A stretch of DNA of 64,000 nt, taken from assembly GCA_003481005.1 (NCBI GenBank), contig QUKC01000005.1, forward strand, positions 394 to 64,393, given 5' to 3'. Source of the stretch: Firmicutes bacterium TM09-10. Its GTDB lineage: Bacteria; Bacillota; Clostridia; Lachnospirales; Lachnospiraceae. A program made the position numbers and the translations under genes. Below are positions 17,540-25,796 of this stretch, one piece after another. Positions within the stretch are counted from its first letter, which is position 1. Each line of letters opens with the position of its first letter. The notes below the pieces were generated by a model. That model was not told where the DNA came from, made no database searches, and worked only from the letters and a program-made list of their open reading frames with translations.

Positions 17540-18548
17540 AATCCTTCAACTCCTCTACTGTAAGATTTTTTTCTCTCAGATACGCAATCATCTTGTCTGC
17601 GGTCTGATTTTCCTCCGGAAGCTGCAGAATCATCTGACCGGTTGCAATTCCGCCGATGTCCTGGGTATCCGCCATCAGAATATTGACACTCGCCCTGCAT
17701 TCCAGAACCATGTTCGCAATCACAGGTTCGAAAGAAGAGTTCTTCGTAAATACGATGCGGATGCAGCGGCGGCTCTTCATAATCGCCACCTTCTGATCCC
17801 CCTGAAATACCAGCTTCTTTGCAGCTCTGGACTTGGGACTTGCAAAAACATCTGCCACTGTACCATTTTCTGCCAGCTCTCCTGCATCAATGATTGCCAC
17901 ATGGGTACAGATTTCCTGAACAACTTCCATGGAGTGTGTTATGATCACGATCGTAATGCCGTATTTTTCGTTAATATCCTTTAACAAAGCCAGAATTGAC
18001 TTTGTCGTAGTAGGATCCAGGGCACTGGTCGCTTCATCACACAGCAGGATCGTCGGGTTCATTGCCAGCGCCCTTGCGATCGCTACTCGCTGCTTCTGTC
18101 CGCCGGACAGCTGTGCCGGATATGCTTTCTCTTTGTCGGAAAGCTCTACTACCTTTAAAAATTCCCTTGCCTTTTCCCGGGCTGTCTTTTTATCCACGCC
18201 CGCAATTTCCATCGGGAAGCATACATTATCCAGAACCGTCCGCTGCATCAGCAGATTAAAATTCTGAAAGATCATTGCAACATGCTTGCGCAGCTGTCGC
18301 AGCTGTTTTGCATCCAGGGTAGAAAGATCCTGTCCCTCCACATAAACAGTACCCTCTGTGGGCCGTTCCAGGAAGTTTAAGCATCGTACCAGCGTGCTTT
18401 TGCCTGCGCCGGACATACCGATGATGCCGTAAATATCACCCTTTGCAATGTCAAGACTGACATTTTTCAGTGCTTCCACCTTATTGTCTTTGACAGAAAA
18501 CGTCTTACTGACGCCTGCAATCCGTATCATTGGTTCCACTTTTATCAC
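17529..18548 (-). CDS. metN: Methionine ABC transporter ATP-binding protein MetN
   Basis: This 339-residue ATPase has a Walker A GMSGAGKS (about 44-51), signature LSGGQKQRVAIARAL, Walker B ILLCDEATSALDP, and a C-terminal NIL domain (about 255-339) that senses methionine in MetN. It powers import with MetI and MetQ. The start is uncertain: a GTG at 18548 has GGAAGG 4 nt upstream, while an ATG at 18530 gives the more usual N-terminus MIRIAGVSKTF but has a weak site. A structured leader with two promoters lies upstream. Confidence 0.94.
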   Translation of the reverse strand: MIKVEPMIRIAGVSKTFSVKDNKVEALKNVSLDIAKGDIYGIIGMSGAGKSTLVRCLNFLERPTEGTVYVEGQDLSTLDAKQLRQLRKHVAMIFQNFNLLMQRTVLDNVCFPMEIAGVDKKTAREKAREFLKVVELSDKEKAYPAQLSGGQKQRVAIARALAMNPTILLCDEATSALDPTTTKSILALLKDINEKYGITIVIITHSMEVVQEICTHVAIIDAGELAENGTVADVFASPKSRAAKKLVFQGDQKVAIMKSRRCIRIVFTKNSSFEPVIANMVLECRASVNILMADTQDIGGIATGQMILQLPEENQTADKMIAYLREKNLTVEELKDYVE

Positions 18549-18560
18549 TCTGCCTTCCCA

Positions 18561-18611
18561 GCATCCTCTCAGATGCCTGGTTTTTCAGGATTAGGTTCGG
18601 ATTTCCGAACC
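18561..18611 (-). promoter_or_regulatory. Triple-hairpin leader of metNIQ
   Basis: Three small perfect hairpins lie in a row just before the metN ribosome binding site: GGTTCGG/CCGAACC (18594-18611), CCTG/CAGG (18576-18589) and GCATC/GATGC (18561-18576). I see no S-box (SAM-I) or T-box consensus. The leader may be a regulatory RNA of another type or an attenuator. Confidence 0.4.
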
Positions 18612-18628
18612 ATCACACATCAGCCTTT

Positions 18629-18658
18629 ATCATATCACAAATCGTTTGGTTCTGTAAA
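18629..18658 (-). promoter_or_regulatory. Proximal metN promoter
   Basis: TTTACA (18653-18658), 18-nt spacer, TATGAT (18629-18634), on the minus strand. The transcript would start just upstream of the triple-hairpin leader. Confidence 0.55.
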
Positions 18659-18730
18659 TATCCGATGCTGCCGAAACTGTGCATATATGCGCCGTTTCTT
18701 TAAACCTATTTGTTTGCTATGTTTATGTGT

Positions 18731-18759
18731 ATAATAATCAGTCTCTCCTGTTTTGTCAA
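18731..18759 (-). promoter_or_regulatory. Distal metN promoter
   Basis: A perfect TTGACA (18754-18759), 17-nt spacer and TATTAT (18731-18736) on the minus strand lie directly after the lspA stop codon region. Confidence 0.65.
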
Positions 18760-18778
18760 CTATAAATTGCGGATTTTT

Positions 18779-19261
18779 TTACAGTTCACTCGTACCCAGC
18801 ACCACCGCCATCGTACCGATCAGGATACAAAGATCCGCCAGATTGAATACCACGCCATCGATCGCTGCGATTCCTGTTTTCAGGCTGACATAATCCACGA
18901 CATATTCCCGCATCACGCGGTCGTAGGTATTAGAAAAAGCGCCGCCCAGTAAAAGCGATAACCCGGCCTTCAAAAGCTTTTTCCCGCGCATTCCAAGCGT
19001 CAGCACAAACACCACCAGCACTGCCACCGTCAGAAGAACGGACAGCAATGTCACCAGCTTTCGTTTTTGTTCTCCGAAATTTAAAAATGCGCCCTTGTTG
19101 TGATAGCGCCGCAGAACCGCCTTTCCATCTAAAATTTCCTTCGGCGTATCCAGCACGTCGTATTCTTCTACGCAATTTTTCATTCCCTCATCAATCAAGA
19201 AGGATGCTGCAGCGATTCCTGCAAATTTGTAGTTATTCCGGATAATTTCCTGCAATTTCAT
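18779..19261 (-). CDS. lspA: Signal peptidase II (prolipoprotein signal peptidase)
   Basis: This 160-residue membrane protein has four hydrophobic segments and both catalytic aspartate motifs: NTYDRVMREYVVDYV (about 119-133) and FNLADLCI (about 145-152). It cleaves lipoprotein signal peptides such as that of MetQ. The NKGAFLNFG segment matches the family's NxGaaf region. The ATG at 19261 follows GGAGGA by about 6 nt and lies 29 nt inside the end of the subtilase gene; a TTG one codon upstream is less likely. The two are probably co-translated. Confidence 0.9.
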   Translation of the reverse strand: MKLQEIIRNNYKFAGIAAASFLIDEGMKNCVEEYDVLDTPKEILDGKAVLRRYHNKGAFLNFGEQKRKLVTLLSVLLTVAVLVVFVLTLGMRGKKLLKAGLSLLLGGAFSNTYDRVMREYVVDYVSLKTGIAAIDGVVFNLADLCILIGTMAVVLGTSEL

Positions 19262-20942
19262 CAAATGTCCTCCTCATGTCCAGTTGTCCGTAGCCCCATC
19301 TTCTGCTCGGGTATTCTTCCTGTGCCTGTTCCCGCGCACCGCGACTTAGAAACGTCTGGATTCCCCTTCCGGAAATCCTCGAGTAATTGTTCTCCGCAAC
19401 GCACCACTGCATCAGCTGCGCACAGGCTCCTGCCGTAAGTGCAGCCGCCATAGAGCTGCCGCTGTAGGGGCCGTTTACCGTGCTGATCTCCACGCCCGGC
19501 GCCGCCAGATCCGGCTTGATCTCCCCGGTTCTGCCAAAGCCCCTGCCGCTGCGGTAATAAAAGCTTCCGTTTTCACTATTATAAAAAGTGACCGTCACCG
19601 CATCTGTCGTATAGGAGGGAACTGTGAGCGTCACATCCGGGTCTGGAACCAGAAAAAACAGCTCGCCGCTTCGAAACTGCTGCGGTGCAAGCCAAATATC
19701 AAAAATACTTTCCGGAAATACCCGTGCTCCACGGATTAAAAATGTCCAGACGCCAGGAGACGGTGCTGTAAAGCGGATCAGCATCAACTGATCTCCGGTA
19801 TTGCGTTCGTTTGCAGTATCTGTAATCTGTATCCGCGTCTTTTCATAGACAAACGTGTATTCCACTGTGCTGCCCAGACCAAATTCCACCTCCGGCAGCT
19901 GCTCCCCGCCGGGTGATCGAACCGCAAGCCGGAACACTGACGGCTTACTTCCCCATAGCTCCGCCGTAAATCCTGTGACGCCTTCTCCGACCCGAAGCTC
20001 CACCTGCTGCTGATTTTCGGTCAATCTCCCCCGAAAATGGCCCGCCGTGTTTCCTTCATTTCCACCCCCGATCACCACCGCCTGTGAAACGCTGCGCGCG
20101 ATCCTCTGCAAATACTCCGAAAACAACGAAACGCCGCTGTGGCTTCCAAAGGACGTCCCCAGCCCCAGGCAGATCACAATCGGACGGTACAGCGGGATCA
20201 CAAACTGTTGCACATATTTCACAGCGAGCAGAATATCGTCTGTACTGTATGCCGTTTCTTTGTCCGCGATCCGATAATAATCCCGGAGATATTGTTTTGC
20301 CGGGCGAAGCTTGACTGCTACAATCTCGCAATCCGGCGCTGCACCGGTAAACAGGCTGCCCTCTTCCAGACGGCTTCCCGCCGCGACGCTCGCCACTGCG
20401 GTTCCATGTCCAATTTCATCTTTTTCCGGCACCAGGCTGTGCGGATCTTCCAGCTCCAACGCCCGGTCGATCTGTTCCCGGACGTATTCCGTTCCATATA
20501 AAAAACCCTCCGGCGACTGTCCGCTCTGATCTGTCTGATCCCAAATCGCCAGAATCCTGCTGCTGCCATCAGAATAGCGAAATACCGGGTTTTCATAAGA
20601 AATCCCGGTATCGATAAACGCCATCACTACCCTGCGCCCCGTCAACTCCAGCGGGGGCCGCTGCTGTGCCAGAATCCCGGAGCCCTCCAACGGTTCTGTC
20701 CGAAACGTCCGACTTCCCGCCGCTGGAAACGCACCGAGGCAAAACAGCTGTGGAAGGTAGCGATACAGGTAATTGACCGGAGAAAGCGGCAGCACCGCAG
20801 ACCGATCCAGATAATAAATTCCCAGAGTTCCATCCACCTGCTGATAGCAGAAGGCTTCGTCCTCCTGATCTGCTTCCTCCGGCACATAGTCCAGCAAAAT
20901 ACTCATATAATCTTCAGAAAGAATTTTTTCCCGACAGTTCAT
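19233..20942 (-). CDS. S8 family subtilase, Csp-like
   Basis: This 569-residue protein is a subtilisin-family serine protease with the complete triad: Asp in AFIDTGI (about 111), His in GHGTAVAS (about 179) and Ser in SGSSMAAALTAG (about 500). The long insert between His and Ser and the N-terminal acidic region without a signal peptide resemble the clostridial CspB/CspC germination proteases, which are cytoplasmically made and act on spore cortex hydrolases. A prodomain-like segment occupies the first ~90 residues. AAAGGAGACAG precedes the ATG. Function in germination is inferred from family only. Confidence 0.8.
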   Translation of the reverse strand: MNCREKILSEDYMSILLDYVPEEADQEDEAFCYQQVDGTLGIYYLDRSAVLPLSPVNYLYRYLPQLFCLGAFPAAGSRTFRTEPLEGSGILAQQRPPLELTGRRVVMAFIDTGISYENPVFRYSDGSSRILAIWDQTDQSGQSPEGFLYGTEYVREQIDRALELEDPHSLVPEKDEIGHGTAVASVAAGSRLEEGSLFTGAAPDCEIVAVKLRPAKQYLRDYYRIADKETAYSTDDILLAVKYVQQFVIPLYRPIVICLGLGTSFGSHSGVSLFSEYLQRIARSVSQAVVIGGGNEGNTAGHFRGRLTENQQQVELRVGEGVTGFTAELWGSKPSVFRLAVRSPGGEQLPEVEFGLGSTVEYTFVYEKTRIQITDTANERNTGDQLMLIRFTAPSPGVWTFLIRGARVFPESIFDIWLAPQQFRSGELFFLVPDPDVTLTVPSYTTDAVTVTFYNSENGSFYYRSGRGFGRTGEIKPDLAAPGVEISTVNGPYSGSSMAAALTAGACAQLMQWCVAENNYSRISGRGIQTFLSRGAREQAQEEYPSRRWGYGQLDMRRTFDEIAGNYPE

Positions 20943-20989
20943 CTGTCTCCTTTGGACACAGATTTTTCCCCCTGTGCCCTGCGGATTTT

Positions 20990-21019
20990 ATATCAGCATA
21001 TGCGCAGTATTGCTGATAT
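20990..21019. other. Perfect hairpin between clpX and the subtilase gene
   Basis: ATATCAGCA pairs with TGCTGATAT around a 12-nt loop. No T-run follows on either strand within a few bases. It may be a weak clpX terminator, or it may overlap an operator, since a TATAAA-like box sits at its left end on the minus strand. Confidence 0.4.
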
Positions 21020-21080
21020 GTTCCTGTAGTATTCCGTTGAACTCTCAGCTTTCGAACATTTTCTTCGTGCAGTTCAAAGT

Positions 21081-22754
21081 TCAAGCTTCTTTCGTTTCCG
21101 CCGCTGCGATCTGTTTCATCTGATCCCGCTCTTCCAGCGAATAACCGTTACTGCGGATATCAATCAGCGGTCCACCGGTTCCCCGGATATAATCTCCGGT
21201 AATCGTCACGCGTCCGATATTGTCATCCTTCGGAATTTCATACATGATATCCAACATAAATTCTTCAATAATCGAACGAAGCGCACGAGCACCGGTATCT
21301 TTTTCCATCGCCTTGTCTGCAATCGCTTCCAGTGCATCGTCGGTGAACTCCAGCTTCACCTCGTCCAGCTCCAGAAGCTTCTGATACTGTTTCAAAATCG
21401 CGTTTTTCGGCTCTTTCAAAATCCGTACCAGCATATCCCGGTTCAAGCCCTCCAGCGTGCAGATCACAGGGAGACGGCCCAAGAACTCCGGAATCATGCC
21501 GAATGTCCGCAGATCTTCCACTTTTACCATGGAAAGGATATCCTTTTCCTTATCCCAGCGATCCTTTAACTCCGCATCAAAGCCGATCGAGGTCTTTTTG
21601 CGCAGCCGCTGTTTGATAATCTCTTCCAGATCCGGGAACGCGCCGCCGCAGATAAAGAGAATATTTCTCGTATTGACTGTTGTGAGCGGAACCATCGCGT
21701 TTTTGCTGTTCGCACCGACCGGAACCTCCACGTCTGCTCCCTCCAACAGCTTCAGCATGCCCTGCTGCACCGATTCCCCGGAGACATCCCGGGAAGTCGT
21801 GTTGTGCTTGCGTGCGATTTTATCGATCTCATCAATAAAGATGATGCCCTGCTCCGCCTTATCCACATCGTTGTCCGCTGCAGCGAGAAGCTTGCTCACA
21901 ACGCTTTCGATGTCGTCACCAATATACCCCGCCTCTGTCAGGGAGGTTGCATCCGCAATCGCCAGCGGAACGTCCAGAAGCTTCGCCAGCGTCTTTACCA
22001 GATAGGTCTTACCACTGCCGGTAGGTCCGATCATCAGGATATTGGACTTTTCGATTTCAATCTCATCCATTGTGCCGGTGGCAACCCTCTTATAATGGTT
22101 GTAAACCGCTACGGAAATGACTTTTTTGGCATATTCCTGACCGATCACATACTGATCAAGCTGCTCTTTAATCTTATGTGGTGCGGGAATGGACTTTAAA
22201 TCAATCAACGGCTTTGTGCCGGTTCCTTTTTTCTTGATCTTCTGTTTCTGCGGCATCCCGTCGTTCATGAAATCCGCAAGATTGATGAAGCTGATGTTCG
22301 GGAAGCCTCTTCTGTTGCCCGAGGATTCATCGGAGCCGTTTTTGGAATCGTCATCCCCATCGGATGCATCCACAATGTCAGCGGCAGTGTTGTCGGATGC
22401 GCTGTTTCCATCCTGTGCATCAGTTGTTTCTGCATCAGTTGTTTCTGCATCAGTTGTTTCTGCATCAGTTGTTTCTGCGTCGCTTTTTTCGTTTCCGCCG
22501 CCTGCAGATTTCTGTCCTGACGTTCCATTTGACTTTGTCGGATCTCCATACGGATTGAACGGATTATTCAACATGTTCATGAACATCGGATTATTCATCA
22601 TCTGCTGATAATCGAACTGACTTACCGCATCCATCGTCTTGTGCATACAGTCGTCGCAGATACAGATGTTATTCGGCAGGTGGAACATTCTTCCCGCCTT
22701 GCTTTCCGGTCTGCGGCAAATATAACAAATATCTTCAAATTCTTTTTCATCCAT
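21081..22754 (-). CDS. clpX: ATP-dependent Clp protease ATP-binding subunit ClpX, long variant
   Basis: This 557-residue AAA+ unfoldase is about 130 residues longer than usual ClpX. The N-terminal zinc domain has C10-x2-C13 and C33-x2-C36. A linker of about 120 residues follows, acidic and low-complexity, with four DAETT repeats (about 92-111). The AAA module has Walker A GPTGSGKT (243-250), Walker B IFIDEIDKI, pore loop AGYIGDD and the ClpP-binding IGF loop (KKTSIGFDAE). It should feed substrates to ClpP. The ribosome binding site is GAGGT, 8 nt from the ATG. No clpP lies next to it. Confidence 0.9.
   Translation of the reverse strand: MDEKEFEDICYICRRPESKAGRMFHLPNNICICDDCMHKTMDAVSQFDYQQMMNNPMFMNMLNNPFNPYGDPTKSNGTSGQKSAGGGNEKSDAETTDAETTDAETTDAETTDAQDGNSASDNTAADIVDASDGDDDSKNGSDESSGNRRGFPNISFINLADFMNDGMPQKQKIKKKGTGTKPLIDLKSIPAPHKIKEQLDQYVIGQEYAKKVISVAVYNHYKRVATGTMDEIEIEKSNILMIGPTGSGKTYLVKTLAKLLDVPLAIADATSLTEAGYIGDDIESVVSKLLAAADNDVDKAEQGIIFIDEIDKIARKHNTTSRDVSGESVQQGMLKLLEGADVEVPVGANSKNAMVPLTTVNTRNILFICGGAFPDLEEIIKQRLRKKTSIGFDAELKDRWDKEKDILSMVKVEDLRTFGMIPEFLGRLPVICTLEGLNRDMLVRILKEPKNAILKQYQKLLELDEVKLEFTDDALEAIADKAMEKDTGARALRSIIEEFMLDIMYEIPKDDNIGRVTITGDYIRGTGGPLIDIRSNGYSLEERDQMKQIAAAETKEA
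22425..22485 (-). repeat. 15-bp tandem repeat inside clpX
   Basis: About four head-to-tail copies of a 15-bp unit (TGTTTCTGCATCAGT and near-identical copies on the plus strand) encode the pentapeptide DAETT. Because the unit is a multiple of three, changes in copy number would keep the frame. Confidence 0.85.
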
Positions 22755-22790
22755 AGTCGGTTACCTCATCTTCCGCTTTCTGCTATCAAA

Positions 22791-22819
22791 AGTATAATGC
22801 AGGATCGTTCCTGAGACAA
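22791..22819 (-). promoter_or_regulatory. clpX promoter
   Basis: TTGTCT (22814-22819), a 17-nt spacer and TATACT (22791-22796) on the minus strand, 37 nt upstream of the clpX ATG. The spacer contains a small palindrome, CAGGA-ACGA-TCCTG. Confidence 0.6.
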
Positions 22820-22885
22820 GTAAACTTTCTCTAAACAACTGTCTCCTGTACAGAAATGGCTACTGTTCACACGCGCTATTCGCAA

Positions 22886-22924
22886 AACCGGGATGACTGC
22901 AGCTCTCGCCCAACCATCCCGGTT
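22886..22924 (-). terminator. Terminator of htrA
   Basis: A perfect 10-bp stem AACCGGGATG/CATCCCGGTT with a 19-nt loop is followed on the minus strand by TTTT. It lies immediately after the htrA stop. Confidence 0.75.
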
Positions 22925-22931
22925 CCGTTCT

Positions 22932-24716
22932 TTATCTCTGTTTGCTTTCCTGTGCAGCCTTGCTCGCCGCATTGATCTGATCATAGGAAGAAAGCGTGAC
23001 TGTCACGTTTTTCTGCTGATAACCGTTTGCTGAATTTACCATAATCGTAATTTCAACGCTCTCCCCAGCTTTATAATACTGCATCTGCTTCGTCAGCTCT
23101 TCCTGATTCTGAACGGTTACGCCGTCAAACGCCACCACAATGTTGCCGCGCACCAATCCGGCAGCTTCCGCACCGGTTCCGGAATAAACCTGCGCCACAA
23201 AAATTCCCTGCGGCATACTGAAGTTCTCGGACAAATCGCTCGTCACATTGATGCAGGAAATTCCAAGATATCCGCGCTCTTCCTCGGAATATTTCGTCCG
23301 CGTCTGGCGTTCCATCAGATCTTCAATAATCGGTCTTGCCGTCGAAATCGGAATCGCGTAACCCATTCCCTCGATTGACGAGCCGCCGATCTTATTGGAG
23401 TTAATTCCAATCACCTCGCCCCGCATGTTCAGCAGTGCGCCGCCGGAGTTACCGGGGTTGATTGCTGCATCCGTCTGAATCAGGGAAGTTCCTTCTTCGG
23501 AATTGCTGCTCTCTATCTTACGGTTCAGTGCACTGATAACGCCTGTCGTCACAGACTGTCCATAGCCCAGTGCATTACCGATCGCAATGGCCGGTTCACC
23601 GATTTTCAGGCTGTCCGAATCTCCCATCCTTGCAATGCAGATTTCCTGTTTTGTGCTGTCTGCAATGGTATCCAGTTTTACTGCAACGACTGCAAGATCT
23701 GCGGAAGCATCGGTACCCTTTACCTGCGCTTCTACGGTTTCCCCGTCGATAAACTGAACATACAGCTGCTCTGTGCTGTCCACTACATGATTGTTGGTAA
23801 CGATCAAAAGCTCCTGCTCGTTTTCTCCAATGATAATCCCGGAACCGCTTGCCGTCTCATCCTGGGAATAAGTCTGTCCCCAGAAATCCTGTACCGTCTG
23901 TGTAAAATTATTCGTAATCGAAACGCACGCCGGCATTACCGCTTCTACGACCTGCGTTACATCCGTTACAACTGCAGATGCGCTCTGCTGCTGTGCAATT
24001 TCCGATGCTGCAGCAACCTGTCCGTCTCCCGCTGTTGTATCCTCTGTCAGGGATGAATCTCCGGATCGTCCTGCTTCAGAGCGTTCGGGACTGTCTGTTG
24101 CTGCATGATTTCCGTCATCTTCCTGATTTTTTGCATCATCTCCTGCATCTGGAGCTACCTCTAAAACGCCGACCGACGCGGAATCCAGCTGATTTGCCGA
24201 TCGGATCGAATAAACTCCGATCAAGCCGATTCCAATGCAGACGCAAACAAAGATGACGACAAGTGCGCTAACAGCAATCCATTTGCCCGCAGAATCTCTT
24301 TTTTTGGGCGCAGGCGTCTGCTGTACGCCTGGCTGATAGCCATATTTCTGTTTTGAATCATCGCCCCGGTATCTGTCGTTGTAATAATTTTGATATTCGT
24401 AGCGGCTGCGCGAGGGCTGCGCGCCCTGTTCAGCGTCCGATGCGCTATTGAATGTGTCCTGCGTGTTGTCGGATGTGTCCTGCGTGTTGTCGGATGTGTC
24501 CTGCGTGTTGTCGGATGCGTTCTGTGCGTTATCCGCCGCACCCGTGCTTCCACTGCTATATGCCGATGTGTCATCGGACACGCCACTGTACGCCGACATA
24601 TCCGACGCATCCGTTTTCTGTGCACTGTCCGTGTATTCCTGTTCGCCGCTCTCCGGCGCTGTGTCGTCCATATGCTCCTGTCCGGTTGTTTCTTCCGGGT
24701 CGTATCCGTAACCCAT
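22932..24716 (-). CDS. HtrA/DegP-like membrane-anchored serine protease with PDZ domain
   Basis: This 594-residue protein has a long acidic, low-complexity cytoplasmic N-terminus (1-140) with three DNTQDTS repeats (69-89), one membrane helix (about 146-170), a linker, a trypsin-like protease domain and a C-terminal PDZ domain (about 490-580). The triad is H310 (TNNHVVDS), D340 (ASADLAVV) and S424 (PGNSGG). It would degrade or refold misfolded exported proteins at the outer face of the membrane. AGAGGT lies 6 nt before the ATG, and a TATACT box lies about 60 nt upstream. The gene is flanked by its own promoter and terminator. Confidence 0.9.
   Translation of the reverse strand: MGYGYDPEETTGQEHMDDTAPESGEQEYTDSAQKTDASDMSAYSGVSDDTSAYSSGSTGAADNAQNASDNTQDTSDNTQDTSDNTQDTFNSASDAEQGAQPSRSRYEYQNYYNDRYRGDDSKQKYGYQPGVQQTPAPKKRDSAGKWIAVSALVVIFVCVCIGIGLIGVYSIRSANQLDSASVGVLEVAPDAGDDAKNQEDDGNHAATDSPERSEAGRSGDSSLTEDTTAGDGQVAAASEIAQQQSASAVVTDVTQVVEAVMPACVSITNNFTQTVQDFWGQTYSQDETASGSGIIIGENEQELLIVTNNHVVDSTEQLYVQFIDGETVEAQVKGTDASADLAVVAVKLDTIADSTKQEICIARMGDSDSLKIGEPAIAIGNALGYGQSVTTGVISALNRKIESSNSEEGTSLIQTDAAINPGNSGGALLNMRGEVIGINSNKIGGSSIEGMGYAIPISTARPIIEDLMERQTRTKYSEEERGYLGISCINVTSDLSENFSMPQGIFVAQVYSGTGAEAAGLVRGNIVVAFDGVTVQNQEELTKQMQYYKAGESVEITIMVNSANGYQQKNVTVTLSSYDQINAASKAAQESKQR
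24455..24520 (-). repeat. 21-bp tandem repeat inside the htrA-like gene
   Basis: Three copies of a 21-bp unit (GTGTCCTGCGTGTTGTCGGA plus T on the plus strand) encode DNTQDTS in the cytoplasmic N-terminal region. The unit keeps the reading frame. Confidence 0.85.
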
Positions 24717-24806
24717 GTTGTGACCTCTTTTCTCATTCGCTGCCGTATCCGGTGCGTCTGCTTGCTCTGCAGACAGTATACCGAATAGTTGTGTCCATTC
24801 TGTGAA

Positions 24807-24842
24807 AAAAGCCGCTTCCGGAGTTTTTCGGAAACGACTTTT
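24807..24842 (-). terminator. Terminator at the end of the GT2/LCP unit
   Basis: AGCCGCTTCCG and CGGAAACGACT pair, with G-U pairs allowed, around an 8-nt loop. On the minus strand a run of T follows. It lies just after the stop of the glycosyltransferase at 24849. Confidence 0.75.
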
Positions 24843-24848
24843 TATGTC

Positions 24849-25793
24849 TTATTCTTTCTCCTGCTTCCAGTAGCCTTTCTGCAAACTGCAGAAGCGAACC
24901 AGCCCAGGCGGAAGCTTCTGGTATTTTTTACCAAAACGGTAGCCCAGCCATTTCATGCCGCTCTGCCAGATCAGCTTCGGCAAAAGCCACGGTGCGGTTT
25001 TTGCAAGATAAACAGCGGTCTTTTTGACCAGCTTCATGCCCTCGCCCTCCGGCGGCACACCGTCAAACACAGCCGGGTACTGCACATGGGATACACCGAG
25101 GTCAAAGTTTCTTGTAAACTGCTGCCAGCCGGAATAATTGTGGGAATGAATCACCTTCGCATCCGCTGCATAGGCGATCGCATAGCCCGCCTGAATCACT
25201 CCGGCAGCATAAATCATATCCTCGTTAAAAATCGTATGATTCACGAATCCGCCCAGCTGTTTAAAAATATGGCGCTTATAGGCGGCGCAGACGTTCGAGC
25301 AAAAATACGTCTTGATTCCGAGCCTCAAAAGATCCGCCTTTGTTTTGACCGACGGCTGCTCCGGGTAATTGAACTGCCTCGTATAGCGTTCCATTCGGCT
25401 GCAATTTTCTTCCGGAAGCTGTCTTGCATAGGCGGCTGCGATTTTTTCATCGGAAAACAATGCCTTACACAGCTCCTGCGTCAGATATGCATCCGCCGGA
25501 AGCGCATCCTGCGTCATGCAGACAAACACTTCCGCATCCGAATTGGAAACAGCAAGGTTCCTCGTTTTTCCATGATCGAACTCGTCCTGAGAGATATGGA
25601 ACAGCATCGCTTTTGGATGCTCTTTTAAAAATGTGTCACAATCCATCAGCGCTTCGAACGCTTTTTTTTCGGTATTTACAATTACAATCCGGTTCACCGC
25701 AAGCACCTGCTTCTCCAGCTGCTCCATCAGCGCCAGAAAACGTGCCTTCGGATGAAACGTCGGAATGATAACATCAATTTTTACAGAATCCAT
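24849..25793 (-). CDS. GT2 family glycosyltransferase, rhamnosyltransferase-like
   Basis: This 314-residue protein starts with the GT-A fold signature IDVIIPTFHP. It has the middle motif EVFVCMTQDALP (DxD-like position) and a FNEDMIYAAGVIQAGY segment resembling the ED acceptor motif of rhamnosyltransferases of the GT2 family. No membrane helix is evident. It lies 3 nt after the LCP gene with no strong ribosome binding site, so it is likely coupled. It probably adds a sugar to the wall polysaccharide; the donor is inferred from the dTDP-rhamnose genes in the locus. Confidence 0.75.
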   Translation of the reverse strand: MDSVKIDVIIPTFHPKARFLALMEQLEKQVLAVNRIVIVNTEKKAFEALMDCDTFLKEHPKAMLFHISQDEFDHGKTRNLAVSNSDAEVFVCMTQDALPADAYLTQELCKALFSDEKIAAAYARQLPEENCSRMERYTRQFNYPEQPSVKTKADLLRLGIKTYFCSNVCAAYKRHIFKQLGGFVNHTIFNEDMIYAAGVIQAGYAIAYAADAKVIHSHNYSGWQQFTRNFDLGVSHVQYPAVFDGVPPEGEGMKLVKKTAVYLAKTAPWLLPKLIWQSGMKWLGYRFGKKYQKLPPGLVRFCSLQKGYWKQEKE

Positions 25794-25796
25794 ATT

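Noticed and set aside
18549..18780. SAM (S-box) riboswitch or methionine T-box before metN
   Set aside because: The expected conserved core sequences of either class could not be found; only small hairpins are present, so it is listed as an unexplained leader.
22425..24520. Tandem repeats as a CRISPR array
   Set aside because: The units are directly adjacent without spacers, multiples of three, and in frame inside clpX and the htrA-like gene.
24221..24736. Alternative-frame Arg/Thr-rich protein overlapping the htrA-like gene
   Set aside because: It arises from the repeats in another frame; the HtrA frame has a ribosome binding site, a membrane helix and a full triad.
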